Assembly: GCF_004000255.1 (NCBI RefSeq)
Contig: NZ_RCIQ01000009.1
Coordinates: forward strand, 93,338-157,337
From: Nioella ostreopsis
GTDB taxonomy: Bacteria > Pseudomonadota > Alphaproteobacteria > Rhodobacterales > Rhodobacteraceae
DNA length: 64,000 bases
Direction of reading: 5' to 3'
The notes under the pieces were generated by a model that worked only from the letters and a program-made list of their open reading frames with translations, ran no database searches and had not been told where the DNA came from. Both the position numbers and the translations under genes were made by a program. Of the stretch, positions 36,258 to 45,241 are shown piece after piece (within the stretch, counting starts at the first letter, position 1; every line of letters starts with the position of its first letter).

Positions 36258-36567
36258 CGTGATCCAGTTGAATCGATTCCATTGTCGGCTGCAACGATCC
36301 GGGGCCATGTTCAAGGAAAACCTTGTCCACGGTTTCTGTGGATAACCTTAGGGATAAGATGTTGGGATCGGTGATTTTTCCTTGTATTTGGCAGGGTTCA
36401 TCGAATTGCCTAATTTTTAGGCACTCTTTTAAGTGCATGAAAACAAATGTTATTTTTCTTTCCACAGGGTCATTAAGGAAGCATGTCATAAAAGGGTCAC
36501 GCGCCTGTTACCGCAGCGTTAACGGTGGAAAACTGCGGTGGCTCTGCCGAAAAGGTTGGGTTTCGGG
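36258..36567. promoter_or_regulatory. AT-rich 310-bp spacer with DnaA-box-like sequences
   Basis: Much more AT-rich than the rest of the window. It holds one perfect DnaA box (TTATCCACA, minus strand, 36337-36345) and three 8-of-9 or close matches: TTGTCCACG 36323-36331, CTTTCCACA 36458-36466 and TTTTCCACC (minus) 36524-36532. A 6-bp-arm palindrome GCCTAATTTTTAGGC lies at 36408-36422. It precedes uvrC, so it must at least hold that promoter. A replication-related role is possible but unproved. No coding frame is convincing here. Confidence 0.5.
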
Positions 36568-37344
36568 CTATTCCACGCCGAGGATATCAGGGGTCTGCCA
36601 GGCCAGGTGCTGGCCACCATCGACACAGATCAGCTGACCGGTAACCGCCCGCGCGGTCAGGAAATAATTCAGCGCCTGAACAATGCCCTCCGCATCCGCC
36701 CCGCGTCCCAGCACCGTCCCCTTGCGCTGGCGGGCGAAATGATCTTGCGACTGGCGTGCACCGATCATCGTCGGTCCCGGCCCGATGGCATTGACGCGCA
36801 CATGCGGGGCCAGCGCCTGCGCGGCGGTGCGGGTGAAGGCCCATAGCCCCATCTTGGCGATGGTGTAGCTCATGAATTCCGGCGTCAGCTTCTGCACCCG
36901 TTGATCAACCATGTTGACCACCAGCCCCCGCGCCTGCGGTTCGCCGTTTTCATCGGCCTCGGCGGGCGGCATCTGCGCGGCCAGCGCCTGTGTCAGCACC
37001 ACCGGCGCGCGCAGGTTCGATTCCATGTGCCTGTCCCAGCTGGTCCGGCTCATCGACTGGATGTTGTCATACTCGAAGACCGAGGCGTTGTTGACCAGCA
37101 CGGTGACCGGCTGGCCCAGGGCCTCGACCGCGCGTGGCAGCAGCGACTGGGTCGCGTCCTCATCCAGCAGGTCGGCCTGAAGGGTCACCGCGCGGCGCCC
37201 AAGCGCGCGAATGGCGTTTGCGGTGTCTTCGGCCTCGGCGGCCGACCCTGCGTAGTGCACGGCCACGTCATGGCCCGCCTCTGCCAGCGCCAATGCCATG
37301 GCCCGGCCAAGCCGTTTCGCGCCACCTGTCACGAGTGCGGTCAT
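36568..37344 (-). CDS. SDR-family reductase, pteridine/dihydromonapterin reductase-like
   Basis: 258 aa. NAD(P)-binding TGGAKRLGRA, NNASVFEYD and the active-site pair YTIAK. The GGAKRLGRA start and the QRVQKLTPEFMSYTIAK context resemble FolM/PTR1-type pteridine reductases, which would reduce dihydropterins. Last gene of a compact minus-strand run (S49 peptidase, small protein, exchanger, this gene). Confidence 0.8.
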   Translation of the reverse strand: MTALVTGGAKRLGRAMALALAEAGHDVAVHYAGSAAEAEDTANAIRALGRRAVTLQADLLDEDATQSLLPRAVEALGQPVTVLVNNASVFEYDNIQSMSRTSWDRHMESNLRAPVVLTQALAAQMPPAEADENGEPQARGLVVNMVDQRVQKLTPEFMSYTIAKMGLWAFTRTAAQALAPHVRVNAIGPGPTMIGARQSQDHFARQRKGTVLGRGADAEGIVQALNYFLTARAVTGQLICVDGGQHLAWQTPDILGVE

Positions 37345-37357
37345 CCTTGCCCTCCGT

Positions 37358-38323
37358 TCAGCTCAGGACACTGATCACATAGATGAGGTACAGCGCGGTG
37401 AAAACCACCCCCACGACGCGGCCAAAAATCCAACGGAAATACACGAACGGGATCAGCAGCAACGAGGCGGCCAGCATTATCCACAGATCGAAGGTCAGGA
37501 TTTCCGCGTCGACCGGGATCGGCCCCACAAGAGATGCCACGCCGATGATTCCAAGCAGGTTGAAGATGTTCGACCCGATCACATTTCCAAGCGCCACTTC
37601 GGCATGACGGCGAAGGGCCGCCATGACGGTTGTGGCCAGTTCCGGCAGCGAGGTGCCGACGGCCACGAGGGTCAACCCGATGGCGGTTTCGCTGACACCG
37701 AAACTGCGCGCGATCACCACCGAGCTATCCACCAGCAGATCGGCGCCAAGCGGCAGGCCCAGAAGGCCAAGCAGCAGGAAGACGATGATCTGCCACCAGG
37801 GCATGTCCGGGTCGGCGCCTTCCACATCCTCCAGATCTTCTAATGCGGCGGCAGCGGCGCTGTCGCGTTTGTGGGAACGCGCTGTCCACGCGGCTTCACC
37901 CAGCATCAGCGTCAGACCCGCCAACAGGATCAGCCCGTGCCACCATGTGAACGGACCGGCGAAGGCCAGCCCGATGAAAGCCAGGGTCGCAACCATCATG
38001 ATCACGAAATTGCGGCGCGTGTCGCATTGGCTGGTATCCAGTCCCGACATCAGCGCCGGAATGCCCAGAACCAGCAGGATATTGGCGGTGTTCGATCCCA
38101 CCACATTGCCAAGCGCCAGCCCCGGCACGCCGTCCAGAATGGCGCTAATCGAGATCAGAAGCTCGGGCGCCGAGGTGCCGAAGGCCACGATGGTCAGACT
38201 GACGATAAGCGCCGGGATGCCGAGGCGCAGGCTTAGGTTCACCGCGCCCCTGACCAGCGTATCCCCCGCGAGAAGCAGGATCACGAGGCCAAGCCCCGCC
38301 AGAAGGAATTCGGTGATCAGCAC
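37358..38323 (-). CDS. calcium/sodium antiporter (CaCA family, YrbG-like)
   Basis: 321 aa from GTG 38323, ten or so hydrophobic helices in two inverted halves. Each half carries the alpha-repeat ion-binding motif: AFGTSAPELLIS with GNVVGSNTANILLVLG, and AVGTSLPELATT with GNVIGSNIFNLLGIIG. A central charged loop (AAALEDLEDVEGADPD) joins the halves. Confidence 0.9.
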   Translation of the reverse strand: MLITEFLLAGLGLVILLLAGDTLVRGAVNLSLRLGIPALIVSLTIVAFGTSAPELLISISAILDGVPGLALGNVVGSNTANILLVLGIPALMSGLDTSQCDTRRNFVIMMVATLAFIGLAFAGPFTWWHGLILLAGLTLMLGEAAWTARSHKRDSAAAAALEDLEDVEGADPDMPWWQIIVFLLLGLLGLPLGADLLVDSSVVIARSFGVSETAIGLTLVAVGTSLPELATTVMAALRRHAEVALGNVIGSNIFNLLGIIGVASLVGPIPVDAEILTFDLWIMLAASLLLIPFVYFRWIFGRVVGVVFTALYLIYVISVLS

Positions 38324-38527
38324 TTAGCCGCGCCCCTCGTTGCAATTGCGGCAGGGCCCGCCCGTCACGTTGATCTGCCCGCAGGTGGGGCAGGTGCGGG
38401 GCCGGGGCAGGCTGCCCTTCTTGCGCCGTCCAGAGATTCGCCGCGCCCCGCCCGGCCAGCGCAGACGCCCGAACATGGCCAGAACCGCCATGCCCACGAG
38501 GAAGAATGTTGCGATCTTGACCAGCAT
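38324..38527 (-). CDS. small zinc-ribbon membrane protein
   Basis: 67 aa: one N-terminal helix (about 5-20), a basic linker with RRISGRRKKGSLPRPR, then CPTCG and CRNC separated by about 9 residues, a four-cysteine zinc ribbon. The stop directly abuts the exchanger start. Function unknown; could be an accessory to either neighbour. Confidence 0.7.
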   Translation of the reverse strand: MLVKIATFFLVGMAVLAMFGRLRWPGGARRISGRRKKGSLPRPRTCPTCGQINVTGGPCRNCNEGRG

Positions 38528-38528
38528 G

Positions 38529-39329
38529 TCAGAGCCCGTACCGCGCCCAGGTGGCGCGATCCTCGACCTGGCCCAGGGCCTCTGCCGTCAGGCTGGCGCC
38601 AAAGCGCTGAAAGAGGCCGCGCTTGGGGCCGTGAACGGCAAAGCGGGTCTTGTCGCCGTAGATCTCTTTCATCTTGGGCACCAGATGGGCGATGCCATCG
38701 GCCAGCCCCAGATCGACGGCGCGCTGCCCCACCCAGAATTCGCCGGTGAAGATATCGGCATCCTCGGCCAGGCGGTCGCCCCGGCGCGCTTTCACATGGG
38801 CGATGAAGCTGTCGTGAATCTGCGCCTGAAGCCCTTTCAGCCGGGCAATATCCTCGTCCCGTTCAGGGCGGAACGGGTCCAGCATCGACTTGTCCTTGCC
38901 CGCCGTATGGACGCGCCGTTCGATGCCGTGGCGGGTGATAAACTCATGCAGGCCGAAACTGGCCGAGATCACCCCGATCGACCCGGCGATGGAGCTGTCA
39001 TCGAGCCAGATGTGATCCGCCGCACAGGCCAGCCAGTAGCCGCCCGAGGCTGCCACATCCTCGACAAAGGCGTGAACGGGCAACTCCTTCTCCTCGGCCA
39101 GCCTGCGGATGCGCGCGGCGATCAGCGAGGATTGCGCGGGCGAGCCGCCGGGCGAATTGATCACCAGCGCCACCGCCTTGGGCTTTCCCTTGGCAAAGGC
39201 CTTCTCGATGGCGGGGGCCATGGCCATGTCGTTCAGCACCCCGGCCCGGCTGCCGCTGGCAATGGGTCCGGTCAGCCGGATGACGGCGACAAGGGGGTCG
39301 GATGACATGAAGGGGATGAAACGTTTCAT
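38529..39329 (-). CDS. S49 family serine peptidase (SppA-like)
   Basis: 266 aa from MKRFIPFMSS at 39329; an ATG at 39347 would add six residues. Short bacterial SppA/SohB-type protease that cleaves signal peptides or membrane-protein remnants. Motifs: LVINSPGGSPAQS, FVEDVAASGGYWLACAAD (catalytic Ser), GSIGVISASFG and the Lys-containing DKSMLDPFRPE. There is no clear membrane anchor, unlike SohB. Confidence 0.88.
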   Translation of the reverse strand: MKRFIPFMSSDPLVAVIRLTGPIASGSRAGVLNDMAMAPAIEKAFAKGKPKAVALVINSPGGSPAQSSLIAARIRRLAEEKELPVHAFVEDVAASGGYWLACAADHIWLDDSSIAGSIGVISASFGLHEFITRHGIERRVHTAGKDKSMLDPFRPERDEDIARLKGLQAQIHDSFIAHVKARRGDRLAEDADIFTGEFWVGQRAVDLGLADGIAHLVPKMKEIYGDKTRFAVHGPKRGLFQRFGASLTAEALGQVEDRATWARYGL

Positions 39330-39428
39330 ACAGGCCCATGTAGCCATGCCCCCGCCACCCGGCAAGAGCGGCCCTCGCGGAATGCCGGGTCTGTGACCGC
39401 CCCGCCTCAGAAACCCTCGCCTGATCTT

Positions 39429-40232
39429 CTACTGCGCCGTCCAGCCGCCATCGACGGGGATCGCGGTGCCGGTGACGTTATGGGCCATCGGATCGCAGAG
39501 CCACAGCGCCAGACGCCCGATCTCGGACGGATCGGAGGTGCGGCGCGTGGGTTGCTTTTCGGCCAGCAAGTCGGCGATGGCCGCATCCCTGTCGCCACCG
39601 ATGATCTGGGCACGGGCCTCGATCTGCGGCACGATAAGCGCGGTTTCGGTCCATCCGGGGCAGATGCAGTTCACCGTCACGCCGCCCGAGGTTTTGCTGC
39701 CCGCCGTCGCATATTCCAGCGCCGCCACTTTCGACAGGCCAATGATCCCGTGCTTGGCCGCCACATAGGGCGCCTTGTGGACCGAGCCGATGAGCCCTTG
39801 GACCGAGGCGATATTGACCACCCGGCCAAAGCCGCGATCCGCCATGACGGGAAGGGCGTGCTGCATGGTGTGGAAAGCCGCCGACAGGTTCACCGCGATG
39901 ATCGCATTCCAGCTGGCGCGTGGCATGTCGGCAATCGGCGCGGGGTGCTGGATGCCGGCGTTGTTGACGAGGATATCGGCCCCGCCCCAATCGGACACCG
40001 CCGCCATCAGCGCATCAATTTCCTCGGGCTGCATCAGATCACCGGGGAAGAAGCGAACATCGCCCGCGCCCGCCGCCCGCAAAGCCGCGCTCGCCTGCTC
40101 GATCTCGGCTTCCTGCGCGATCCCGTGCAGGGCGATCCTTGCACCAGCACTTGCCAGCGCCTCGGCGATCGCAAAGCCGATCCCCTGCACCGATCCGGTG
40201 ACCAGTGCCGTCTTTCCCGAAAGATCCGTCAT
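39429..40232 (-). CDS. bdhA: 3-hydroxybutyrate dehydrogenase
   Basis: 267-aa SDR enzyme that oxidises 3-hydroxybutyrate to acetoacetate with NAD. TGSVQGIGFAIAEAL nucleotide loop, NNAGIQHPAPI, active site SVQGLIGSVHKAPYVAAKHG, and the substrate-binding CPGWTETALIVPQIE are typical of this subfamily. Start overlaps the acyl-CoA synthetase stop (ATGA), giving an operon thiolase - synthetase - bdhA suited to short-chain acyl or ketone-body use. Confidence 0.88.
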   Translation of the reverse strand: MTDLSGKTALVTGSVQGIGFAIAEALASAGARIALHGIAQEAEIEQASAALRAAGAGDVRFFPGDLMQPEEIDALMAAVSDWGGADILVNNAGIQHPAPIADMPRASWNAIIAVNLSAAFHTMQHALPVMADRGFGRVVNIASVQGLIGSVHKAPYVAAKHGIIGLSKVAALEYATAGSKTSGGVTVNCICPGWTETALIVPQIEARAQIIGGDRDAAIADLLAEKQPTRRTSDPSEIGRLALWLCDPMAHNVTGTAIPVDGGWTAQ

Positions 40233-41731
40233 CTGTCATTCTCCAGCAATTTGCGCAGCTCGGTCTTCAGAACCTTGCCGTAATTGTTCTTGGGCAGCGT
40301 CTTGACGCGGCGATAGTGTTTCGGTCGTTTGAACCGGGCGATGTTGTCGAGACAGAGCTGATCCAGCTCCTCTGGCCGCGCCTGTCCGACATAGAAGGCC
40401 ACCACCTCCTCGCCCCATTCGGAATGCGGTTTGCCGACGACGGAGGCCTCTGACACGGCGTCGTGCATCAGCAGCACTTCCTCCACTTCACGCGGGTAGA
40501 TGTTGGACCCGCCGGAAATGATCATGTCCTTGGACCGGTCCTGCATGGTGACGTAGCCATCTGCATCCATGAAGCCCATGTCGCCGGTCATCAGCCAGCC
40601 GTTCAGCAGCGTCTTGGCCGTGGCCTCCGGGTTCTGCCAATAGCCGGGCATGACGGTGTCGCCCTTGACCATGATCTCGCCGTGTTCACCGGGGGGCAGT
40701 GGGTTGCCCTCGGCGTCGCCAATCCGCACCTCGACCGCCGATTGCGCGCGGCCGACAGAGGCCAGCCTTTCGCGCCAACGGGGGTGGCTGCGGTCGGTCA
40801 CGTCGTGGCGGGACAGGGCGGTGATCCCCATCGGGCATTCGCCCTGCCCGTAGACCTGCAAGAAGACCGGGCCGAAATGATCCACCGCCTCGACGATATC
40901 GGCCAGGTACATCGGCCCGCCCGCATAGACGACGCTGCGCAACCCCTCGCCGGTTTCACCGGTCGCCTTTGCGATCTCGGTCATGCGTTTGACCATGGTG
41001 GGGGCGGCGAACATGTGGATGCGGGTGTGATGTTTGGCGAGCGCGAAGATCTCGGCCTCATCGAAGCCGCCCGACGGCGGGAAGACATGGCGCGCACCGG
41101 CGCGCACATGCATCAGGTTGTAGATCCCTGCCCCGTGAGACAGCGGCGCAGCATAGAGCGCGGCGTCTTCAGGGCTGACCGGATCGGCATCGACCTCATA
41201 ACACAGCGCCATGGAGATCAGCATCCGGTGGGTGATCATCACCCCCTTGGGCCGCCCGGTGGTGCCGGAGGTATAGAAGAGCCAGGCCAGATCGTCCGGG
41301 CTGCGGTCCTGCGGGGGGATCGGGGTGTTGGCATAGATGATGTCCATGCCGGTTCCGATATCGACGATCTCACCCGCCGCCTCGGCATCGCGCAAATCCC
41401 CGGCCATGCCGGGCGAGGCGAATGTCAGTTTGGTGCCGGAATCGCCGATGATCCACGCGGCCTCTCGCCCGTGCAGCTTGGCGTTGATCGGCACCACCGC
41501 CGCGCCTGCATACCACGCGCCATATTGCACGATCAGGTAATCGGGCACGTTCTTCATGAACAGCGCCACCCGGTCGCCGGGACCGATACCCTTTGCAGAA
41601 AGCCAGCCCGCCACGGCGGCGGCCTTCGCATGGAAGCTGCCATAATCTTCTACAAGATCAGTGCCGAGATACATCGCGGGCCGGTCGGGGCTGACCTGAG
41701 CCATGCGGTGAAGCCAAAAGGAGATGTTCAT
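40229..41731 (-). CDS. AMP-dependent acyl-CoA synthetase
   Basis: 500 aa, ANL superfamily: activates a carboxylic acid with ATP and CoA. Core motif FYTSGTTGRPKGVM at about 151-164, VYGQGECPMG, TGDMGFMDADGYV and the C-terminal Lys motif PKNNYGKVLKTEL. The closest named relatives are medium/long-chain or aryl-CoA ligases; the substrate cannot be told. Middle gene of the thiolase-synthetase-bdhA unit. Confidence 0.88.
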   Translation of the reverse strand: MNISFWLHRMAQVSPDRPAMYLGTDLVEDYGSFHAKAAAVAGWLSAKGIGPGDRVALFMKNVPDYLIVQYGAWYAGAAVVPINAKLHGREAAWIIGDSGTKLTFASPGMAGDLRDAEAAGEIVDIGTGMDIIYANTPIPPQDRSPDDLAWLFYTSGTTGRPKGVMITHRMLISMALCYEVDADPVSPEDAALYAAPLSHGAGIYNLMHVRAGARHVFPPSGGFDEAEIFALAKHHTRIHMFAAPTMVKRMTEIAKATGETGEGLRSVVYAGGPMYLADIVEAVDHFGPVFLQVYGQGECPMGITALSRHDVTDRSHPRWRERLASVGRAQSAVEVRIGDAEGNPLPPGEHGEIMVKGDTVMPGYWQNPEATAKTLLNGWLMTGDMGFMDADGYVTMQDRSKDMIISGGSNIYPREVEEVLLMHDAVSEASVVGKPHSEWGEEVVAFYVGQARPEELDQLCLDNIARFKRPKHYRRVKTLPKNNYGKVLKTELRKLLENDR

Positions 41732-42891
41732 CAGGCGCGCTCCGCCTCCAGAATGGTGCAGTAATTGGCGACGCCAGAGCCGCCCATATTGAACACCATA
41801 CCCAAAGACGCGCCGTCTTGCTGCATGTCTTCTGCGGTGCCCGTTACCTGCCGTGACACCAGCACATGCATGGACACGCCCGTGGCCCCCACCGGGTGCC
41901 CCTTGGCCTTCAGCCCGCCCGACAGGTTCACCGGCAGTCGCCCGTTGCGCATCACCGCGCCCTCGCGCAGCAGGGTCTCGCCCTGACCGGGGGTGGCCAG
42001 CCCCATGGCCTCGTAGATCATCAGCTCGGCGATGGTGAAGCAGTCATGCACCTCGGCCACGTGCAGATCGTCGAGCGTCACGCCACCGGCCAGAAACGCC
42101 CGGCGAAACGCCTCTCGCGGGCCTTCGAACGCCGACAGATCACGGCGTGACATGGGCAGGAAATCGTTGACTTGTTCCGCCGCCCGCAAGCGCACGGCGC
42201 GGGGCATGGTCTTGGCCACATCGTCAGCCACCAGCACGATGGCCGCCGCCCCGTCGGACACCAGCGAGCAATCGGACATCTTCAGGGGTGCCGCGATCAT
42301 CGGGTTGCGCTCACTTTCCGTCGCGCAGAATTCCACCGGCAGTTCCTTGTGCAGTTGCGCCAGCGGGTTCGCCATGGCGTTGGCGTGGTTCTTGGCGGCG
42401 ATCATCGCCAGCGCCTCGGTCTTGTTGCCGTATTTCTCGAAATAGGCCCGTGCGAAGCCTGCGAAGACGGCAGGGAAAGACAGGCCCGCCTCTTCCTTCT
42501 GATAAGCGGCATGGCCAAGCGCGGCAGCAACATCGCGGGTGGGCAGATGGGTCATCTTCTCGACGCCCAGGACCAGCGCCACCTTCGCCTCACCCGCCAG
42601 GATCGCGTTGCGCGCGGCAAAGACGGCGGCAGAACCCGACGCGCAGGCGTTTTCCAGCCGGGTCGCGGGGGTGAAGCGCATGGCGGGGTCAATCGAGAGG
42701 GCCATGGAGGCAGGGAAACCATCAGGCACCATGCCGCCGTTGAAATGGCCCATCCAGATGCCGTCCACCTCGCCGGGCGCAATGCCCGCATGGGCCAGCG
42801 CCTCTCGCCCTGCTTCTACTATAAGATCTTCGACCCCCTGCCCTTCGAGCTTGCCGAATTTCGTGTGACCCCAACCGACGATATGAACCAT
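41731..42891 (-). CDS. thiolase-family acetyl-CoA acetyltransferase
   Basis: 386 aa from MVHIVGWGHTKFG at 42891. The nucleophilic Cys lies in LENACASGSAAV (about residue 88), with EVHDCFTIAEL and the GLKAKGHPVGATG motif near 330-345. This matches the SCP2-like/acetyl-CoA acetyltransferase branch of thiolases that accompany acyl-CoA ligases in short catabolic operons. One-base overlap with the synthetase start. First gene of its operon, divergent from a LuxR-type regulator. Confidence 0.87.
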   Translation of the reverse strand: MVHIVGWGHTKFGKLEGQGVEDLIVEAGREALAHAGIAPGEVDGIWMGHFNGGMVPDGFPASMALSIDPAMRFTPATRLENACASGSAAVFAARNAILAGEAKVALVLGVEKMTHLPTRDVAAALGHAAYQKEEAGLSFPAVFAGFARAYFEKYGNKTEALAMIAAKNHANAMANPLAQLHKELPVEFCATESERNPMIAAPLKMSDCSLVSDGAAAIVLVADDVAKTMPRAVRLRAAEQVNDFLPMSRRDLSAFEGPREAFRRAFLAGGVTLDDLHVAEVHDCFTIAELMIYEAMGLATPGQGETLLREGAVMRNGRLPVNLSGGLKAKGHPVGATGVSMHVLVSRQVTGTAEDMQQDGASLGMVFNMGGSGVANYCTILEAERA

Positions 42892-42951
42892 TCCCGGTCC
42901 CTCCCAATGATGCTGGCGGCAGGATGCGCCTGCGCGTGGCACCGGGCAATT

Positions 42952-42965
42952 CCGTAGAACTACGG
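42952..42965. promoter_or_regulatory. palindrome between thiolase operon and LuxR-type regulator
   Basis: CCGTAGAACTACGG is a perfect 14-bp inverted repeat, 61 bp upstream of the thiolase start and 53 bp upstream of the divergent regulator start. Position and symmetry fit a binding site for the dimeric regulator at 43018. Confidence 0.5.
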
Positions 42966-43017
42966 GGGGCATCACGGGGTATCCCAAAAGCCACGCAATC
43001 GCGCTAAGCTTACAGCC

Positions 43018-43560
43018 ATGGACCCGCACGCCCTTGCCTTTATTCACGCCCCGCTTGGCCTTGTCCTGCTGGAAAACCGGGTGATCCGGGCCGCCAATCT
43101 GCGCTTTGCCGAGATTTTCGCCGGTCCGGTAGAGGGGTTCGAGGGCATGGATATGGCGCGGCTCTATCCGTCTGCTGAGGACTACCAGAGGATCGGCGCA
43201 CGCGGTCTGGCGGCGATGCGTGAAAGCGGCACCTATGATGACGAGCGGATCATGCAGCGCCTGAGCGGAGAGCTCTTCTGGTGTCGGGGGCGGGGCCGGT
43301 CATTGACGCCCGACGACCCGTTCGCGCGCGGCGTCTGGTCGTTTTCGGATCTGTCCGAGGCGCGGCCCGTGGTGCAGCTGACCCCCCGCGAACGGGATGT
43401 GGCGATGCTGACCGGGCAGGGCCTGACCTCCAAGGAAATCGGGCGCAAGCTGGACCTGTCCTACCGGACCGTCGAACAGCATCGCGCCCGGCTGCTCAAG
43501 AAATTCGACGCCCGCAACATCGCGGAACTGGTGGCGCGGTTTTCGGGGATGCCGTTCTAG
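43018..43560 (+). CDS. PAS-LuxR-type transcriptional regulator
   Basis: 180 aa. The N-terminal about 110 residues read as a PAS-like sensor (FIHAPLGLVLLENRVIRAAN, WSFSDLSEARP). The C-terminal LuxR/GerE helix-turn-helix is LTPRERDVAMLTGQGLTSKE with YRTVEQHRARLLKKF. No receiver domain, so it is one-component. Divergent from the thiolase-synthetase-bdhA operon, which it probably controls. It converges with the hydratase gene with a 4-bp overlap. Confidence 0.87.
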   Translation: MDPHALAFIHAPLGLVLLENRVIRAANLRFAEIFAGPVEGFEGMDMARLYPSAEDYQRIGARGLAAMRESGTYDDERIMQRLSGELFWCRGRGRSLTPDDPFARGVWSFSDLSEARPVVQLTPRERDVAMLTGQGLTSKEIGRKLDLSYRTVEQHRARLLKKFDARNIAELVARFSGMPF

Positions 43561-44357
43561 GCGAAGCAGACGGACACCGCCCCGAACCCCCCGTAATCCG
43601 CATGAATCGCTGTGCCCGGCGGGCATTCGACCGGGGCCACGAAAGAGCCTGCCAGAACCACTTGGCCCGCCTCCAGATGCTGACCGTACTGGCCCATGCG
43701 GTCGGATAGCCAGACGATGCCCATGACGGGATCGTTCAGCACGGCGGCACCAAGCCCGGTGGCTACCACCTGATCGTTCTTCGTCAGGATCGCACCGACC
43801 CAACGAAGGTCGAAATCCTCAGGCGCGTGGCGCTGCGGCCCCAGAACGATGCCGCCATTGGCGGCGTTATCGGCCACGGTGTCGAAGATCTTGCGCGGCT
43901 GGCCTGTCGCAGGATCGGCGCGCTGAATGCGGGTGTCGAGAATCTCGATGGCGGGGGCCACATAGTCGGTCGCGGCCAGCACCTCTTCGCGGGTCACGGG
44001 GCCTTTGAGCGGCCCTTTCAGCACGAAGGCAATCTCCGCCTCGATCCTTGGCTGGATGAACCGCCCGGCGGGCACGGTGCTGCCATCGGCGAAATCCATG
44101 TCGTCGTAGATGACACCGCTATCGGGCGTGTCGATGCCAAGCGCGTCCTGCATGACCTTCGAGGTCAGGCCGATTTTCCAGCCGATAATCCTGCGCCCTT
44201 CAGCCAGCTTGCGGGCCATCTGGGCGGATTGGATCGCATAGGCATCGTCCAGCGTGATCCCCGGATGGCGCAGGGACAACAGGCCGATCTGACGGCGATC
44301 CGCCTCGGCCTGTAAAAGATCCTGCGCCGCCTGATCCACCTCGGCCCGCGTCAGCAT
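43557..44357 (-). CDS. 2-oxo-hept-4-ene-1,7-dioate hydratase family (HpaH-like)
   Basis: 266 aa, fumarylacetoacetase-fold hydratase that adds water to a 2-hydroxy-dienoate from aromatic meta-cleavage. GWKIGLTSKVMQ, PRIEAEIAFVLKGPLKGP, PAIEILDTRIQ and DNAANGGIVLG are family motifs. Start overlaps the FAH-family gene by 7 bp. With HpaD two genes upstream it fits homoprotocatechuate breakdown. Confidence 0.85.
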   Translation of the reverse strand: MLTRAEVDQAAQDLLQAEADRRQIGLLSLRHPGITLDDAYAIQSAQMARKLAEGRRIIGWKIGLTSKVMQDALGIDTPDSGVIYDDMDFADGSTVPAGRFIQPRIEAEIAFVLKGPLKGPVTREEVLAATDYVAPAIEILDTRIQRADPATGQPRKIFDTVADNAANGGIVLGPQRHAPEDFDLRWVGAILTKNDQVVATGLGAAVLNDPVMGIVWLSDRMGQYGQHLEAGQVVLAGSFVAPVECPPGTAIHADYGGFGAVSVCFA

Positions 44358-45229
44358 CCTTCGTCCTCCACCCCGTTGCGCAGAATGCCGATGCCTTCGG
44401 CCTCCACCTCGATCACATCGCCGGGTTGCAGCCAGATCGGCGGATCGAACCGCGCGCCTGCGCCGGTGGGGGTGCCGCAGACGATGACATCGCCGGGGAC
44501 CAGCGTGGTAAAGGTCGAGACGTAGTTCACGATATAGCGGAAATCATAGAGCATCCGGCTGGTGCGATCCTGCTGCCGGACCTCGCCATTCACGCGGGTG
44601 GTGAGCGCGATATCATCGAGTTGCGACGCATCCCGGAACGGCACCAGCCACGGCCCCATGGCGCCGGAGCGGTCCCAGTTCTTGCCCTGCGTGACGTTGA
44701 ATTTCGCATGGCGCACCCAATCGCGGATGGTGCCTTCGTTGCAGAGCGTCAGGGCGGCGATGTGGTCATAGGCCTCTTCGCGCGGGATGCGGCGGCCGCC
44801 CTTGCCGATGACGATGGTCACCTCGCCCTCGTAATCCAGCTGCGGCGATTCCGGCGGGCGGATCAGGTTCTGCCCGTGGCCCACGAAGCTGCGCGGGAAA
44901 CGAATGAACATGGACGGCTTGCCTGGCGCGGCCTGCCCGTCCTTGTATTCGGCATTCCGGTCGGGGAAGTTCACACCGATGCAGATGATCTTTTCTGGAT
45001 GCGCCACCGGGATCAGGTAGGAGATGTCCCGGTCCTGATGGGTCGGGGCCTGCCCCTCTGCCGCGGCGATGACCTCTTCCAGTGCGCCGGCCTCCACAAT
45101 AGCCTGAAGCGTGGCGAAGCGGGTGCCGAATTGCGGGGTCATGTCGATGACGCCGGCATCGGTCACCACGCCATAACGGTCTGCGCCATCGGCATGGAAA
45201 GCGGCGATACGGGCGGGATTCTGGGTCAT
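44351..45229 (-). CDS. fumarylacetoacetate hydrolase-family protein (HpaG-like)
   Basis: 292 aa from ATG 45229, preferred because GAGAGG stands 8 bp upstream; a GTG at 45238 lies inside that site. Motifs ICIGVNFPDRNAEY, DYEGEVTIVIGKGGR, CNEGTIRDWVRH and VIVCGTPTGAGARFDPP define the family. In this context a 2-hydroxyhepta-diene-dioate isomerase/decarboxylase role is plausible, but the family also holds other hydrolases. Confidence 0.82.
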   Translation of the reverse strand: MTQNPARIAAFHADGADRYGVVTDAGVIDMTPQFGTRFATLQAIVEAGALEEVIAAAEGQAPTHQDRDISYLIPVAHPEKIICIGVNFPDRNAEYKDGQAAPGKPSMFIRFPRSFVGHGQNLIRPPESPQLDYEGEVTIVIGKGGRRIPREEAYDHIAALTLCNEGTIRDWVRHAKFNVTQGKNWDRSGAMGPWLVPFRDASQLDDIALTTRVNGEVRQQDRTSRMLYDFRYIVNYVSTFTTLVPGDVIVCGTPTGAGARFDPPIWLQPGDVIEVEAEGIGILRNGVEDEGC

Positions 45230-45241
45230 GTCGGGCACCTC

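Noticed and set aside
36250..36489. 79-aa frame on the minus strand in the AT-rich spacer
   Set aside because: AT-rich sequence with DnaA-like boxes; frame has no ribosome site or similarity and overlaps the uvrC start.
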